A DNA stretch of 64,000 bases, from positions 86,709,203 to 86,773,202 of the forward strand of contig CM036753.1 of the NCBI GenBank assembly GCA_020796225.1, in the 5' to 3' direction. The stretch is from Arion vulgaris. Its lineage: Eukaryota; Mollusca; Gastropoda; Stylommatophora; Arionidae. A program made the position numbers and the translations under genes. Below are positions 34,433 to 44,022 of the stretch, one piece after another. Position 1 is the stretch's first letter, and each line of letters starts with the position of its first letter. The notes under the pieces are model-generated. The model was not told where the DNA came from and ran no database searches. It saw nothing but the letters and a program-made list of their open reading frames with translations.

Positions 34433-35346
34433 TGTCAGTGGTAGATTACGGATTCGGAATTCTTACGATATCAAGATCACAATGTGAACGACTCGAACGG
34501 GTTCAGAATGAAGGTATGCGTATAGTCCTGGGCTGCACTAGAGATACCCCCATTGTGAAGATGAGATATATGCTTGGCCTTCTGTCACTACACTCCCATC
34601 ATGCATTCGCCCAAACCAAGGCATATATGCGGGTTACTGCGGATAAGAGACATCCACTACACAAGAACACTAATGATGTTAAGGGCACGAGAATCAAGCG
34701 TGGCATGTCGTGGATGGCCCAGGCTGAAACAATTGGCCAGGTGACTACGGTTGCGACCCTACCAAAAGGGGAAGAATGGATCCCAACTGATGGTAGCATG
34801 ACCAACTATCTCAACGTTATCATTACTCTTGGAAGAGAATGTAGAGATTGGGGCAACATGAAGGCTGATCTCGCAGTTAAGCAGCTGATAGAAGATAATG
34901 CAAGGGATGATGATGTTGTTGTATATACCGATGGGTCGGTTCAACGTGGTGAGAAGTCCGGCTGGGGTTTCTTGGCTAATGCGCATGGTAGGGTTGTTGC
35001 AGAGCGAAGTGGGGCATACAGGACAACTACTTCTAGTATGAGGATGGAGGTTGAGGCCGTTACTGCTGCCCTCCATTGGATCCCTTGGACTTCATTTACT
35101 GGGGTCGTTGTTGTATCTGACTCTCAGTCGATGCTTCACAAGATCCAGAAGGGCAGGTTTCAGTATGAGTGGATGTCGTCTATAGAAGTTTCTAACCTCC
35201 AGCGGCTTACGTGGATATACTGTCCTGTGTATGCGGGTGTTCACGGTAATGAGAGAGCGGACATGCTTGCATCAACAGCATCGATTGTTGGGAAGTTGAA
35301 GATGGATAAGGGGATATTCTTCGGCCTCCTCATGACTGTCTGTTGA
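34375..35346 (+). pseudogene. LINE group A RT thumb and RNase H domain
   Basis: A continuous 323-codon frame. The first 100 residues are RT-connection sequence (FDRLVMSVVDYGFGIL and LERVQNEGMRIVLGCTRDTP). RNase H follows at about 180-300 with all four acidic positions present: VVYTDGSV (D186), MRMEVEAV (E225), VVSDSQSM (D249) and GVHGNERADMLA (D296). The domain looks intact, but it is separated from the RT by a frameshift. The true C-terminus continues in another frame from 35343 to about 35557 and ends HLWVCPECND. Confidence 0.92.
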
Positions 35347-35703
35347 ATGAGGGCACTAAAATCAATGTTGAATCGATCACGCGATTTAAGCAGATTGTAG
35401 TTACCCGTTGTTCAAGTCGAACTGGATGCCTGAGAGGCAGAGTGAAAGGTGTGTTTAATCAGCGAGCCACAGGACCCATCAGTATGCATACTCTTCAATA
35501 TCTGTTGGGGAGATTGAGCACCTATGGGTCTGCCCGGAGTGCAATGACGTCAGTTTAGTAACCAATAACCAGTCACAATTTGTTCTGTGTAGTTTGTTTT
35601 GTAGGAATTAAAGCTGTATTTTGGCATGCCATGCTTACATTTCAACCAGACCATTATGTGTAACTATAGTTGTGTACACCATAATCATTTTTATTAGTAA
35701 AAC

Positions 35704-36048
35704 CAGTGGCGGCTCGTGATCACTTTTGTTGGTGGGGCCAGACACAAATTTTCGAAAATCATGGTTTTGGGTTAGGTTATATTTTAATACGAGGAAGACC
35801 AAGAGAGACTCTGCGTAGAACCATCACCAGAGAAGGCTCAACGATGGGCCTAGTAAACATTAAAGACTTAAAACAAATAGCAACGAACCGCGAGACATGG
35901 AGAGCTATGACCTCTGCCCTATGCCGCCCACAGGCCCAAGAGGAAAGACTAACTAACTATATTTTAATTTATAAAATAATAAATACACGTTACACATTAT
36001 GTTTGGTGGGGTTCGGCCCCACTGTTCCCTAATGACGAGCCGCCACTG
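35704..36048. mobile_element. Short hAT-type non-autonomous element
   Basis: Terminal inverted repeats CAGTGGCGGCTCGTGA (left) and the complement of CAGTGGCGGCTCGTCA (right) share 14 perfect outer bases. They are flanked by 8-bp AGTAAAAC (35696-35703) and AGTGAAAC (36049-36056), seven of eight identical, the hAT target-duplication length. The middle carries a LINE group B piece (35789-35957). The AT-rich ends have no transposase. Confidence 0.88.
35789..35957 (+). pseudogene. LINE group B 3' fragment inside the short hAT element
   Basis: Encodes RGRPRETLRRTITREG and MTSALCRPQAQEERLT, the C-terminus of LINE group B. It is bounded by a perfect 11-bp repeat TATATTTTAAT (35778-35788 and 35958-35968), so it is a separate retrotransposition event of only 169 bp into the hAT element. 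Confidence 0.88.
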
Positions 36049-36056
36049 AGTGAAAC

Positions 36057-36734
36057 CTAATTCTCGTCCAGTTATTAGAATAAATCACGTGTTGTCGTAT
36101 ATGCCTATCTAATAGATCTTGTAATCGATAGACAAGCGTGGAGATAAATCTGAATTCATGATATTATACGTTAAAATAATAATAATCATTTAAAAAATAT
36201 AGGCATTAGCACATGGAATTACTAAAGTAATTACGCTTCAAATCAGTGTCAAACATACAAAAATACGTACACAATCGACCTAGCAATGTTTAAGTGAATA
36301 CATGGGAGTCCACGTGAATTTTGTCAGGGGGTGAGTGGGCAGAGGTTTACAAATCTTCATCATCATCATGTGTTACACCAACGTTAAAGATAATGGATCT
36401 CCACAAATTCCTGATGCTATCAGGTGTAATACATTAATTGTTATTACGGTACAATAATGACAACACTGTTATATGCCTACATGTCTATAATTGCGACTTT
36501 TGTTTTCGTTCCCATGTGTCTCAAAAGAAATCAAGTACCAGAAGACGCAAACGTACTCTACCTTAAATTTTAGGCAGATATTGTTATATATAATCAACTC
36601 AATTAAAATTCTAAACAAGAGCCCATATAGACTGATGTTTGCATGTAATCGATTTGTCATAGAGGTATACATAGTAGGTACGATTATTTGTCAACCAACT
36701 CGAAATGTGGGTGGGAACTATATATATATATAGT
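36057..36734. other. Unassigned DNA
   Basis: AT-rich; short frames on both strands have no domain. A small TA run lies at 36719-36732, next to the start of the LINE group C fragment. Confidence 0.35.
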
Positions 36735-37739
36735 GGATAAACCAACAAACCCTGCCCTAGAGCAGATCATACCAAAACATCATGAGCTGGCTGCAGAACT
36801 CACAGAATTGGCATCCTCCGAAGCAATCAACAAACTTTCAAATGGCAAGGAGTCAGTACTAGATAACATTCCTGCATAAATCCTCAAACATGACAAAGGT
36901 GTCCTCCTATTCCACCTCTACAATCTCTTTGTCCAGTGCTGAAGAGAGGGCGAAATTCCTCAAGACATGAAGCATGCAAAGATAATGAAAGTCTATGCAA
37001 ATAAAAGAGACAAAGGGAACTGTAACAACTACAGAGACATCTCCCTTTTAAGTGTCAAAGGCAAGGCCTCTGTAATAATCCTTTTCAAATGTCTACAGGA
37101 ACATGCAGAGAGATTAATTCCGGCAGTCACAATGTGAATTCAGAACTGAACGATCAACAACTGAGATAATATTCACTATTCGACAACTGCAAGAGAAATT
37201 CAGAGAAGGTCATTCTTCATTGTTTTCGTCGATCCGTCAAAGTCATGGACACGGTCAGCAGACTTGAACTTTATAAAATATTGAAACATATTGGCTGTCC
37301 CCAAAGTTGCTCCAACTGATCGTCTACTTATATGAGGTCGCGAAAGTCAGCATACAGTTCGATGACAGTACATCTGATAGCTTAGAGGTTAAGAGTTCAG
37401 TCAATCAGAGCCCGGTCCTTGCCCCCGCTCTCTTTAGCATCTACTTCGCAGTCCTTTTATACCACGCCTTCGAGGATACCGATAGCAAAGTTTTCATTTG
37501 AACTAGATCTGTTGGTTCCCTCTTTAACTTGGCTTCGATTAAAAACCAAGACAAAATCGACAGAAATCATTATCAATGAACTCCGTTTCGCTGACGATGC
37601 TGCCCTAGTCGCACACAGTGACGCTACCCTGCAATCCCTAATCAAACATTAGACCATGACATGTGACCTATTTTCTATGACTACAAGTGTCACAAAGACA
37701 GTGGTTTTATGTCAGGGAAATAACATCTCAACAAGTATC
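36735..37739 (+). pseudogene. LINE group C reverse transcriptase, left part, interrupted by hAT-1
   Basis: Read with several shifts and stops: EAINKLSNGKESVLDNIPA (about 36822-36878), GEIPQDMKHAKI, NCNNYRDISLLSVKGKA, a TIRQLQEKFREGHSS segment, RSPFIPRLRGYR and LRFADDAALVAHSDATLQ (about 37579-37635) with an intact FADD box, then KTVVLCQGNNISTSI up to the hAT insertion at 37740. The order matches RT blocks of RTE/CR1-like non-LTR elements; the clade is uncertain. The same element continues at 42728. Confidence 0.82.
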
Positions 37740-37944
37740 CAGTGTTGCCAATCTAGCATTATTTTTTGCGATCTAGCATTACAAATTTGGATCTAGCATC
37801 TAGCAGGAAATCTAGCATTAAAATATAATTAGTTAGCATTTTTAGCATTCCTTTTAGTTTGGTCTATGAATCAGAAAATCGACCCAAAAAAAAACACAAG
37901 ACGAACAAACACAAGAGAATTTATATGGCCCTTTTCATCTTTAC

Positions 37945-38395
37945 AGACGGTCAGTAGGCAAGTGTTTTACTGTGACAACTTCTGAGTTTTCGCTTTTCTC
38001 TCTTGTCGTTCAGCTCGTACATAAGTCTCTTCTCAAAAAACTGCGCCCTTCCGTAATTTGGCTTTCCACACAACTCTGTCATCAGCTAGTCCCTCCCATG
38101 TGCTGGGATCTATAGAAACGTTTTTCATTGAGGTTTTGCAGACATCTTTATATCTGAGCAGTGGTCTGCCCTGGTGCCTCTTCCCTCCGAAAGTTCACAG
38201 AACAACATTTGTTTTGGTATGCGATAAGTTTCCATTCTTCTCACATGTCCCAACCATCTTAGTCGTCTACTGCTGAGCATGCCCATGATGGAAGGCAGAT
38301 TTGCACGTTGTAGTACTTCAGAGTTGGTTATCTTGTCGTACCACCTGATGTTCATAATCTTGCGGAGACATCCGCACACGTTTGACTTAGTTTTC
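37945..38395 (-). pseudogene. LINE group C C-terminal fragment nested in hAT-1
   Basis: Minus-strand reading: RKIMNIRWYDKITNSEVL, RRLRWLGHVRRMETYRIPKQ, LFCELSEG, then after a shift RPLLRYKD, STWEGLADDRVVWKAKL and FEKRLMYELNDKREKRK. This is the typical C-terminal tail of an RT protein. The end GACCGTCTGTAAAGATGA is the tail also found at 33110. Confidence 0.82.
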
Positions 38396-39173
38396 TAAAA
38401 CATGTTCAAGAAGTTGAAAAGAAGTTGTGCAGAGAAACCAGAGTTAAACAAATCAAGAAGTTGAAAGGGCGTGCCTCGGCTTAAAGAATCTTTAATCCCC
38501 TATTTAACAAACAATCAAGAATAGAACAATACATTTAAGATTTAAGGCTAGCTTAATAATTGGATTCTCCGAAAGAAGTTAATTCTTATTTTTCATGTTT
38601 GTTGGCCTGCTCTGATATAACCAATCATGTTTGTTGAAATAGGGGGAAGACTGCAGTAAAACTTGGTAAATAGCGAAACACGTACAAAGTACTATAGTTT
38701 TACAAAATACAGAAACAGTGACGATAAACAGCAACGTTTCGACCAAAAGGCCTTTATCAAGCAAACGACACAACAGGAGTGACGAATTATAGAGAACACT
38801 TACAAATGGACGATAACGGAAACATGCAAATGTATCTAATGAAAATCTGGGAATAAAAACGAATAACGAAATGAGTGCAACACAAAACTAGAAGTGGAAA
38901 AGAAGAGAAACAATATACAATCAAGTGAAAATATAAATTATATATATGAAGAAAATACACATATAGATTACAAGGCATGAGATGAGAAAGTACTAAGAAG
39001 CATAGGAATGTATTACGTTGAGTCCAAGAGGACGCAAGGTACCATATAACGAAATAAAACGGTTCTCCAGAGCAAATCGACTACGATCATCAGAGGAACA
39101 TGATCGGATGGTTGTGACCTGGACATCGCAAGCTCCTGAATGGCCAATATCATTGAAATGGGTAGCTACAGGG

Positions 39174-40279
39174 TCACAGAGCATTGGCGTATATCGCGAA
39201 AGTGTCGGGCGAATCGGTCACTGAGTCTCCTGCCGGTAATATAGGCCTTGTTGCACCGCTTGCAGATAATGGCATAGATAATATTACGGACTCGCACGTG
39301 AAACTGTCTTCAATAACGAACGTGACTTTTGGAAAAGACACAGTGCGGGTCTGTATTACATAAGCACACATGTTGCAGCTCCGACGGCCACACTGGATGG
39401 GGTCAAAATGACTCTGGATATTAGGCTTGAGGCGACTGTGAACCAACATATCCTTAAGACTTCTGTCCCGTCTGTACGCCACCAAAGGATAGTGTTGAAA
39501 GATTGAACGTGTCCCAGGATCAGACTGAAGAATGGAGAGATGACGGAATAAGACTTTCTTCACAAGGGAACTATGAGGGTGGAAAGTTAAGACAAGTTTC
39601 ACCCGGTCAGAATTGGAAGTTCTATGCTGGTTAGAGAGAACCTCCTGGCGAGAAATTTGCTGAACGCGCCGCATAGCAGATGCAAGCACCTTATCCGGGT
39701 ATAAGCGCTTACGAAAGAAATCCAGCATCTCGTGAGCTCTATCGAGAAAATCGTCGTCCTCGCTACAGAGGCGACGAAGGCGCAAATGTTGAGAGAATGG
39801 TAAAGAGTCACGACAGGCCTGGGAATTGGAAGAGGTATAAAGAAGAAACTATGTGCATCAGTAGGCTTGTAGTATACTGATGTAGTGATGGTGAATAGAC
39901 TGATAGTGATAGTGATGTCAAGAAAGTTGACACAAGCGGTAGAGATGTGAGATGTAAACCGAATAGCCGGATTGAAGACATTAATGAAATTAATGAAGCG
40001 TGACAAATCGGCTTCAGGCATATCGGTAGTGCCAATACAATCATCAATATATCTATGATACACAGACGGAAGAGGGCCATCATAGGAATTCCATACTAGG
40101 TGTTCAAGATGACCCATGAATAGACAAGCATAACTGGGTCCCATTTTAGTACCCATGGCGACCCCACTGATCTGCTCCCAAAGCCTAATATCCAGAGTCT
40201 TTTTGGCACCATCCAGTGTGGCCGTCGGCGCTGCAACACGTGTGCTTATGTAATACAGACCGGAATGTGTCTTTTCCAA
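39174..40279 (-). pseudogene. Penelope-like reverse transcriptase plus GIY-YIG endonuclease (partial, frameshifted)
   Basis: The RT part (40165 down to about 39790) shows QISGVAMGTKMGPSYACLF, the catalytic VYHRYIDDCIGTT and VNFLDITI with a TTSVYYKPTDAHSF end, all typical of Penelope-like RT. After a frame change near 39785 comes the linker with YRRDRSLKDMLVHSRL and a CGRRSCNMC zinc-finger-like cluster. Then TFVIEDSFTCES and a broken GIY-YIG nuclease (NIIYAIICKRCNKAYIG-type residues split over frames near 39290-39200, then TGRRLSDRFARH). The first residues of the long frame (MEKTHSGLYYISTRV) are antisense to the right arm and are not native. The N-terminal half of the RT is missing. Confidence 0.85.
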
Positions 40280-40440
40280 AAGTCACGTTCGTTATTGAAG
40301 ACAGTTTCACGTGCGAGTCCCGTAATATTATCTATGCCATTATCTGCAAGCGGTGCAACAAGGCCTATATTGGGAAACCGGCAGGAGACTCAGTGACCGA
40401 TTCGCCCAACACTTTCGCGATATACGCCAATGCTCTGTGA
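40216..40440 (+). pseudogene. GIY-YIG endonuclease fragment in the right PLE-2 arm
   Basis: Plus-strand copy of the endonuclease start: TFVIEDSFTCESRNIIYAII followed by CKRCNKAYIGKPAGDSVTDS. The Y-A-I and Y-I-G residues of the nuclease are in one frame here, whereas the left arm is shifted. It is cut by frameshift after YIG and followed by the 3' UTR. Confidence 0.78.
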
Positions 40441-41146
40441 CCCTGTAGCTACCCATTTCAATGATACTGGCCATTCAGGAGCTTGCGATGTCAGGTCACA
40501 GCCATCCGATCATGTTCCTCTGATGATCGTAGTCGATTGCTCTGGAGAACCGTTTTATTTCGTTATATGGTACCTGCGGCCTCTTGGACTCAACGCATTA
40601 CATTCCTATGCTTCTTAGTACTTTCTCATCTCATGCCTTGTAATCTATATGTGTATTTGCTTCATATATATATTTGTATTTTCACGTGATTGTATATTGT
40701 TTCTCTTCTTTTCCACTTCTAGTTTTGTGTTGCACTCATTTCGTTATTCGTTTTATTCCCAGATTTTCATTAGATAAATTTGCATGTTGCCGTTATCGTC
40801 CATTTGTAAGTGTTCTCTATAATTCGTCACTCCTGTTGTGTCGTTTGCTTGATAAAGGCCTTTTGGTCGAAACGTTGCTGTTTATCGTCACTGTTTCTGT
40901 ATTTTGTAAAACTATAGTACTTTGTTTGTACGTGTTTCGCTAATCATGTTTGTTGACATGCTCTGATATAACCAATAAAAGGTTCGCCCTAGGTTGAAAG
41001 AGCGTGCCTCTGCTTAATGAGGATTTAATCCCCTACATAACAAACAAAACAAACAAGAAGTGAACAAACTTTTTTGAATCAAATATTGATGATAAAACAA
41101 AATTGCTTTCTGATCTATCTCTTCTTATTACACATCTATTGCAAAC

Positions 41147-42408
41147 ATGTTAGTACTGCCAACAAGCAGCATTGATCCTCTTGATCCTAACACTAACATT
41201 GAAGAATTTATGGATCCAAATCCCCAACTGGGTTCTAGATTTAAGAAAAAGTTTGGGGAATTAATAATTAGCCAAAAAAATCAATATTCTCAAATAACTC
41301 ACATCCGAAAAAAGGCTCACAACTTTTTGATTAGACTGTACAAAGAGCTGCATAATCGTCTGCCAGAAAACATTGGTATTTTGTAGAATATCAGCTTGTT
41401 CTCAGTACAAAATACATTCAGTATATATATATGGAACTGCAGTAAAACTATTTGATTGGCAAAACACGTAATTACAAAGTACTGTAGTTTTACAAATTAC
41501 AAAAACAATGACAAAATACAGCAACGTTTCGACCAACAAGGCCTTTATCAAGCAAACGAACAAACAGGAGTGACAAATTAAAATGAAACACAAATGGACG
41601 ACCAAATACAAACGTATCTAAGGAAAATCTGGAATAAAAACGAATAACGAAATACATGTAACACAAAAACACACATAAAAACTAGAAATAGAAAGGAAAA
41701 GAAACAATGAAACATCTAGTAAATATATAACTTGAATACATGCAACATATATCCATATAGATTACAAAACATGGGAAGAGAAAGTACTAAGAATCATAAG
41801 AATGTAATACGTTGAGCCCGCGTGGTCGCAAGGTACCATACAAAGAAATCAACCGATTCTCCAGAGCAAATCGACTGCGATCATCCGAGGAACATGATCG
41901 GATGGCTGTGACCTGGACATCGTGAGCACCTAAATGGCCAGTATCATTGAAATGGGTGGCTACAGGGTCACAGAGCATTGGCGTATGTCGCGTAAGTGTT
42001 GGGCGAATCGGTCACTGAGCCTCTTGCCTGTCTCGCCGATATAAGCCTTGTTTTTACAAAATACATTGACACATATTAAGAAACCTAATATCCCACTGCT
42101 AGAATTATTTCGATGAAGAAATGAAGTCATCAATTGAGATTCAAACAACAGCATACATTTGGTTAAATGGACTGATATTCCAACCACTGAGAGATTTTGG
42201 TCTGAAGTTTTCAATGATACATATTCTTCGGAAGGTAACCCATTTCAAAGAAGTTGCAACTTTCGCCCTAAGTTTATCAATTTTGCCAAATTCTAATGCT
42301 GAAGTGGAACGGTTATTCAGCAGCAGGAATATCGTGACAAATAAAATGAGAAATAAAATGCAGCTGCCCATGCTTTCGGCAATTCTTGCAGTAAAATATG
42401 GATTATAA
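41147..42408 (+). pseudogene. hAT-1 transposase remnant, interrupted by PLE-3
   Basis: Left piece 41147-41386 encodes NPQLGSRFKKKFGELII and THIRKKAHNFLIRLYKEL, central transposase-like sequence with no marker residues. The right piece (42068-42408) has a C-terminal dimerisation (hATC) motif, LSILPNSNAEVERLFSSRN, followed by VTNKMRNKMQLPMLSAILAV. The two pieces are separated exactly by PLE-3. Most of the catalytic region is missing or unrecognisable, so it is inactive. Confidence 0.78.
41419..42054 (-). mobile_element. Penelope-like element PLE-3, 5'-truncated, inside hAT-1
   Basis: A 636-bp minus-sense 3' end bounded by a perfect 13-bp repeat TACAAAATACATT (41406-41418 and 42055-42067). It has the 3' region ending ACTGCAGTAAAAC on the + strand and GCCTTTATCAAGC, plus a GIY-YIG end segment reading NKAYIGETGKRLSDRFAQHL on the minus strand (about 42050-41990). 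The conserved YIGETG is intact here, unlike PLE-2. Confidence 0.9.
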
Positions 42409-42727
42409 AGGCATAATAAATGCTGCAAAAACTTTGAATTACCTGCCTAAAGATGTCACCGCCAAAATAGGAACAATGGACTCTTATGGCCGAATAAAAA
42501 CTTTAGAAGATGTGCAGCCTGATTGCTCAAATGCCCCAGAAGATGTGCAGTCTGACCTCTCAAATTACGATTAAATACTATTCGAGTTATAATTAATACA
42601 ACACAATTGGTAAGTCAAATATTTTTGGCATTTTCTAGCATTAAAAAATATTTATAGCATTTTCTAGCACCCCCTTCCCCAAATCTAGCATTAAAAGCCA
42701 TTTACATTTGGCAACCCTGCAAATATC

Positions 42728-43080
42728 TCGTTAAATGGTAACCATCTAACATCAAATCAAAGATTTTGCAATTTCTGATAGTTTTATTTTCAGAGTATGC
42801 CCACTTCATCTTCTCTTTTTTTTTAAATATCGTGTTACTAGTGGTTGAACAGACATTTTTCTGATTTCCTGGTCTTTCCTGAATTTGCCCGTTTTATGTT
42901 CATTATTTGTTGTTAGAAAAATCAATATGCAACTTACTTTCTTTATCTTTAGTTACCTACCAACTTTCGCTGACGCAACGATCATGGCGTATGTTAGGAT
43001 TGACACATCATTGGGACTAAACATTCGTAATGTATTCGATGTTATTTCAGAATTAGGATGTATCGTTGTGCATTATTAAC
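42728..43080 (+). pseudogene. LINE group C, right part after hAT-1
   Basis: SLNGNHLTSNQRFCNF (from about 42728) continues the reading frame of the left part at 37739 once the hAT and one target copy are ignored. Homology fades after about 42850, and the rest of the stretch is unassigned. Confidence 0.6.
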
Positions 43081-43427
43081 ATTACCCAACAATACCATTA
43101 TCAATAAAGCTCAACCACCACTATAAAAGTGCACTGAGATAGTAAATATTTCTAACCACAACCAGCGTTCTTCACGTGCTTCCGCTGAGTAAAGAAAAAA
43201 GTACGAGCACGTCTGATCCAAGGGATGCAATCTATGTTTAAATATTTATTTCAATTTCTTGTAAGATTAACCGCGCACAGCCCTTGACTTAATGGAAATG
43301 ACGGGACACAACTGCAGAACAAATTGAACATAAAATATTAGAAAATGCCTTACGAACAAATAGAACGGAGAGGGAGGGGATATGACGAGCTCGAAGGGGA
43401 CAGAAGTTCAGTTGGTGGACAGATCCC
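43081..43427. other. Unassigned spacer
   Basis: No recognisable gene or repeat before the family-2 SINE. Confidence 0.35.
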
Positions 43428-43695
43428 ACGTGGTGTGGCACCGGGGCCCGCGAGGGAAGCAAAGAATAGTACCACTGCGACCTACAATGCATGTCGTAAG
43501 ACGCGAGTAATGTAGACACTAAGGATGCTACCATAGTAAATAAAAAGCAGCGCAGAAATCGGTTGTGCTGGCCAACTTGTAGGCGCATAAATGACACAAC
43601 GTACAATCGCTCTTAGGCTCAGATCACATACAAATCACACAGAGTGGTTGACAGATGGTCGATATGGAGCGTTCGAAGAAGGAGAAAGAAGAAGA
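43428..43695 (+). mobile_element. SINE family 2, copy 2
   Basis: GTGTGGCACCGGGGCC head, GAATAGTACCACTGCGACCT, the central ATGTCGTAAGACGCGAGTAA block, GCAGAAATCGGTTGTGCTGG and a GTTCGAAGAAGGAG tail with an extended GAA/AGA microsatellite. No clear target duplication was seen. It abuts a LINE group C C-terminal coding fragment on its right. Confidence 0.82.
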
Positions 43696-43696
43696 T

Positions 43697-44022
43697 GCAC
43701 AGATAAATTGCTTTAAAGACACTCTTAAAGTGTCTCTAAAATGCTTCGATATAGACACCACGAGCTTGGGAATCCCTCGCGCAAGATCGCCAAATGTGGC
43801 GCTGTAACAACACAAGAGGAACTCGCATATCTGAGAGTCGTCGTACCGTTGATGTGTAGAGAAAGTGAGCTACGCGAAAAGATAAAAGACATAACACCCA
43901 CATGCCTAACCTTGATGATGTATGCCTCACCTGTGGTAGGGGATTGTATTTGAAGATTGGACTCTACAGTCACCTCCGCACACACCAGATAGGTGCAGCA
44001 GCACACGTCTGAGGGGGTTGTC
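43697..44022 (+). pseudogene. LINE group C C-terminus, interrupted by hAT-2
   Basis: Reads KDTLKVSLKCFDIDT, ARDRQMWR-like sequence, then PNLDDVCLTCGRG and IGLYSHLRTHQIGAAAHV, a C2H2-type zinc-finger tail common at the end of RT proteins of this kind. The hAT-2 insertion at 44023 follows the finger, and the LINE resumes at 47755 for a short stretch. Confidence 0.75.

Larger units (their letters stand above)
33332..35568 (+). mobile_element. LINE group A, 5'-truncated, with RT and RNase H
   Basis: A 2237-bp insertion bounded by a perfect 13-bp repeat, CCAGTCACAATTT (33319-33331 and 35569-35581). It carries the RT fingers and palm, an RNase H domain and a short C-terminal PECN end. RNase H after RT is known from the I superfamily of non-LTR elements, so an I-like clade is inferred. 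The 3' end is GTTTAGTAACCAATA; the minus copy at 56563 ends the same way. It is not functional: three frameshifts and a lost catalytic residue. Confidence 0.93.
38638..40941. mobile_element. Penelope-like element PLE-2, palindromic, inside hAT-1
   Basis: Left arm 38640-39425 (minus sense) and right arm 40183-40941 (plus sense) are long inverted copies of the same 3' part: GIY-YIG endonuclease segment plus 3' UTR with GCTTGATAAAGGCC and AACTATAGTACTTTG. About 757 bp between them is the RT core. The arms are highly similar by eye. AATCATGTTTGTTGA flanks both sides (38623-38637 and 40942-40956) and is a plausible target duplication. Confidence 0.88.
37740..42719 (+). mobile_element. hAT element 1 (4980 bp) with nested insertions
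   Basis: Ends are CAGTGTTGCCAA (left) and the complement of CAGGGTTGCCAA (right), one mismatch. The flanks CAAGTATC (37732-37739) and CAAATATC (42720-42727) agree at seven of eight positions, the expected hAT 8-bp duplication. Sub-terminal DNA on both ends is built of repeated TCTAGCATT / AATGCTAGA motifs. Inside are a transposase remnant, a minus-strand LINE piece (37945-38395) and two Penelope-like insertions (PLE-2 and PLE-3). Confidence 0.9.
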
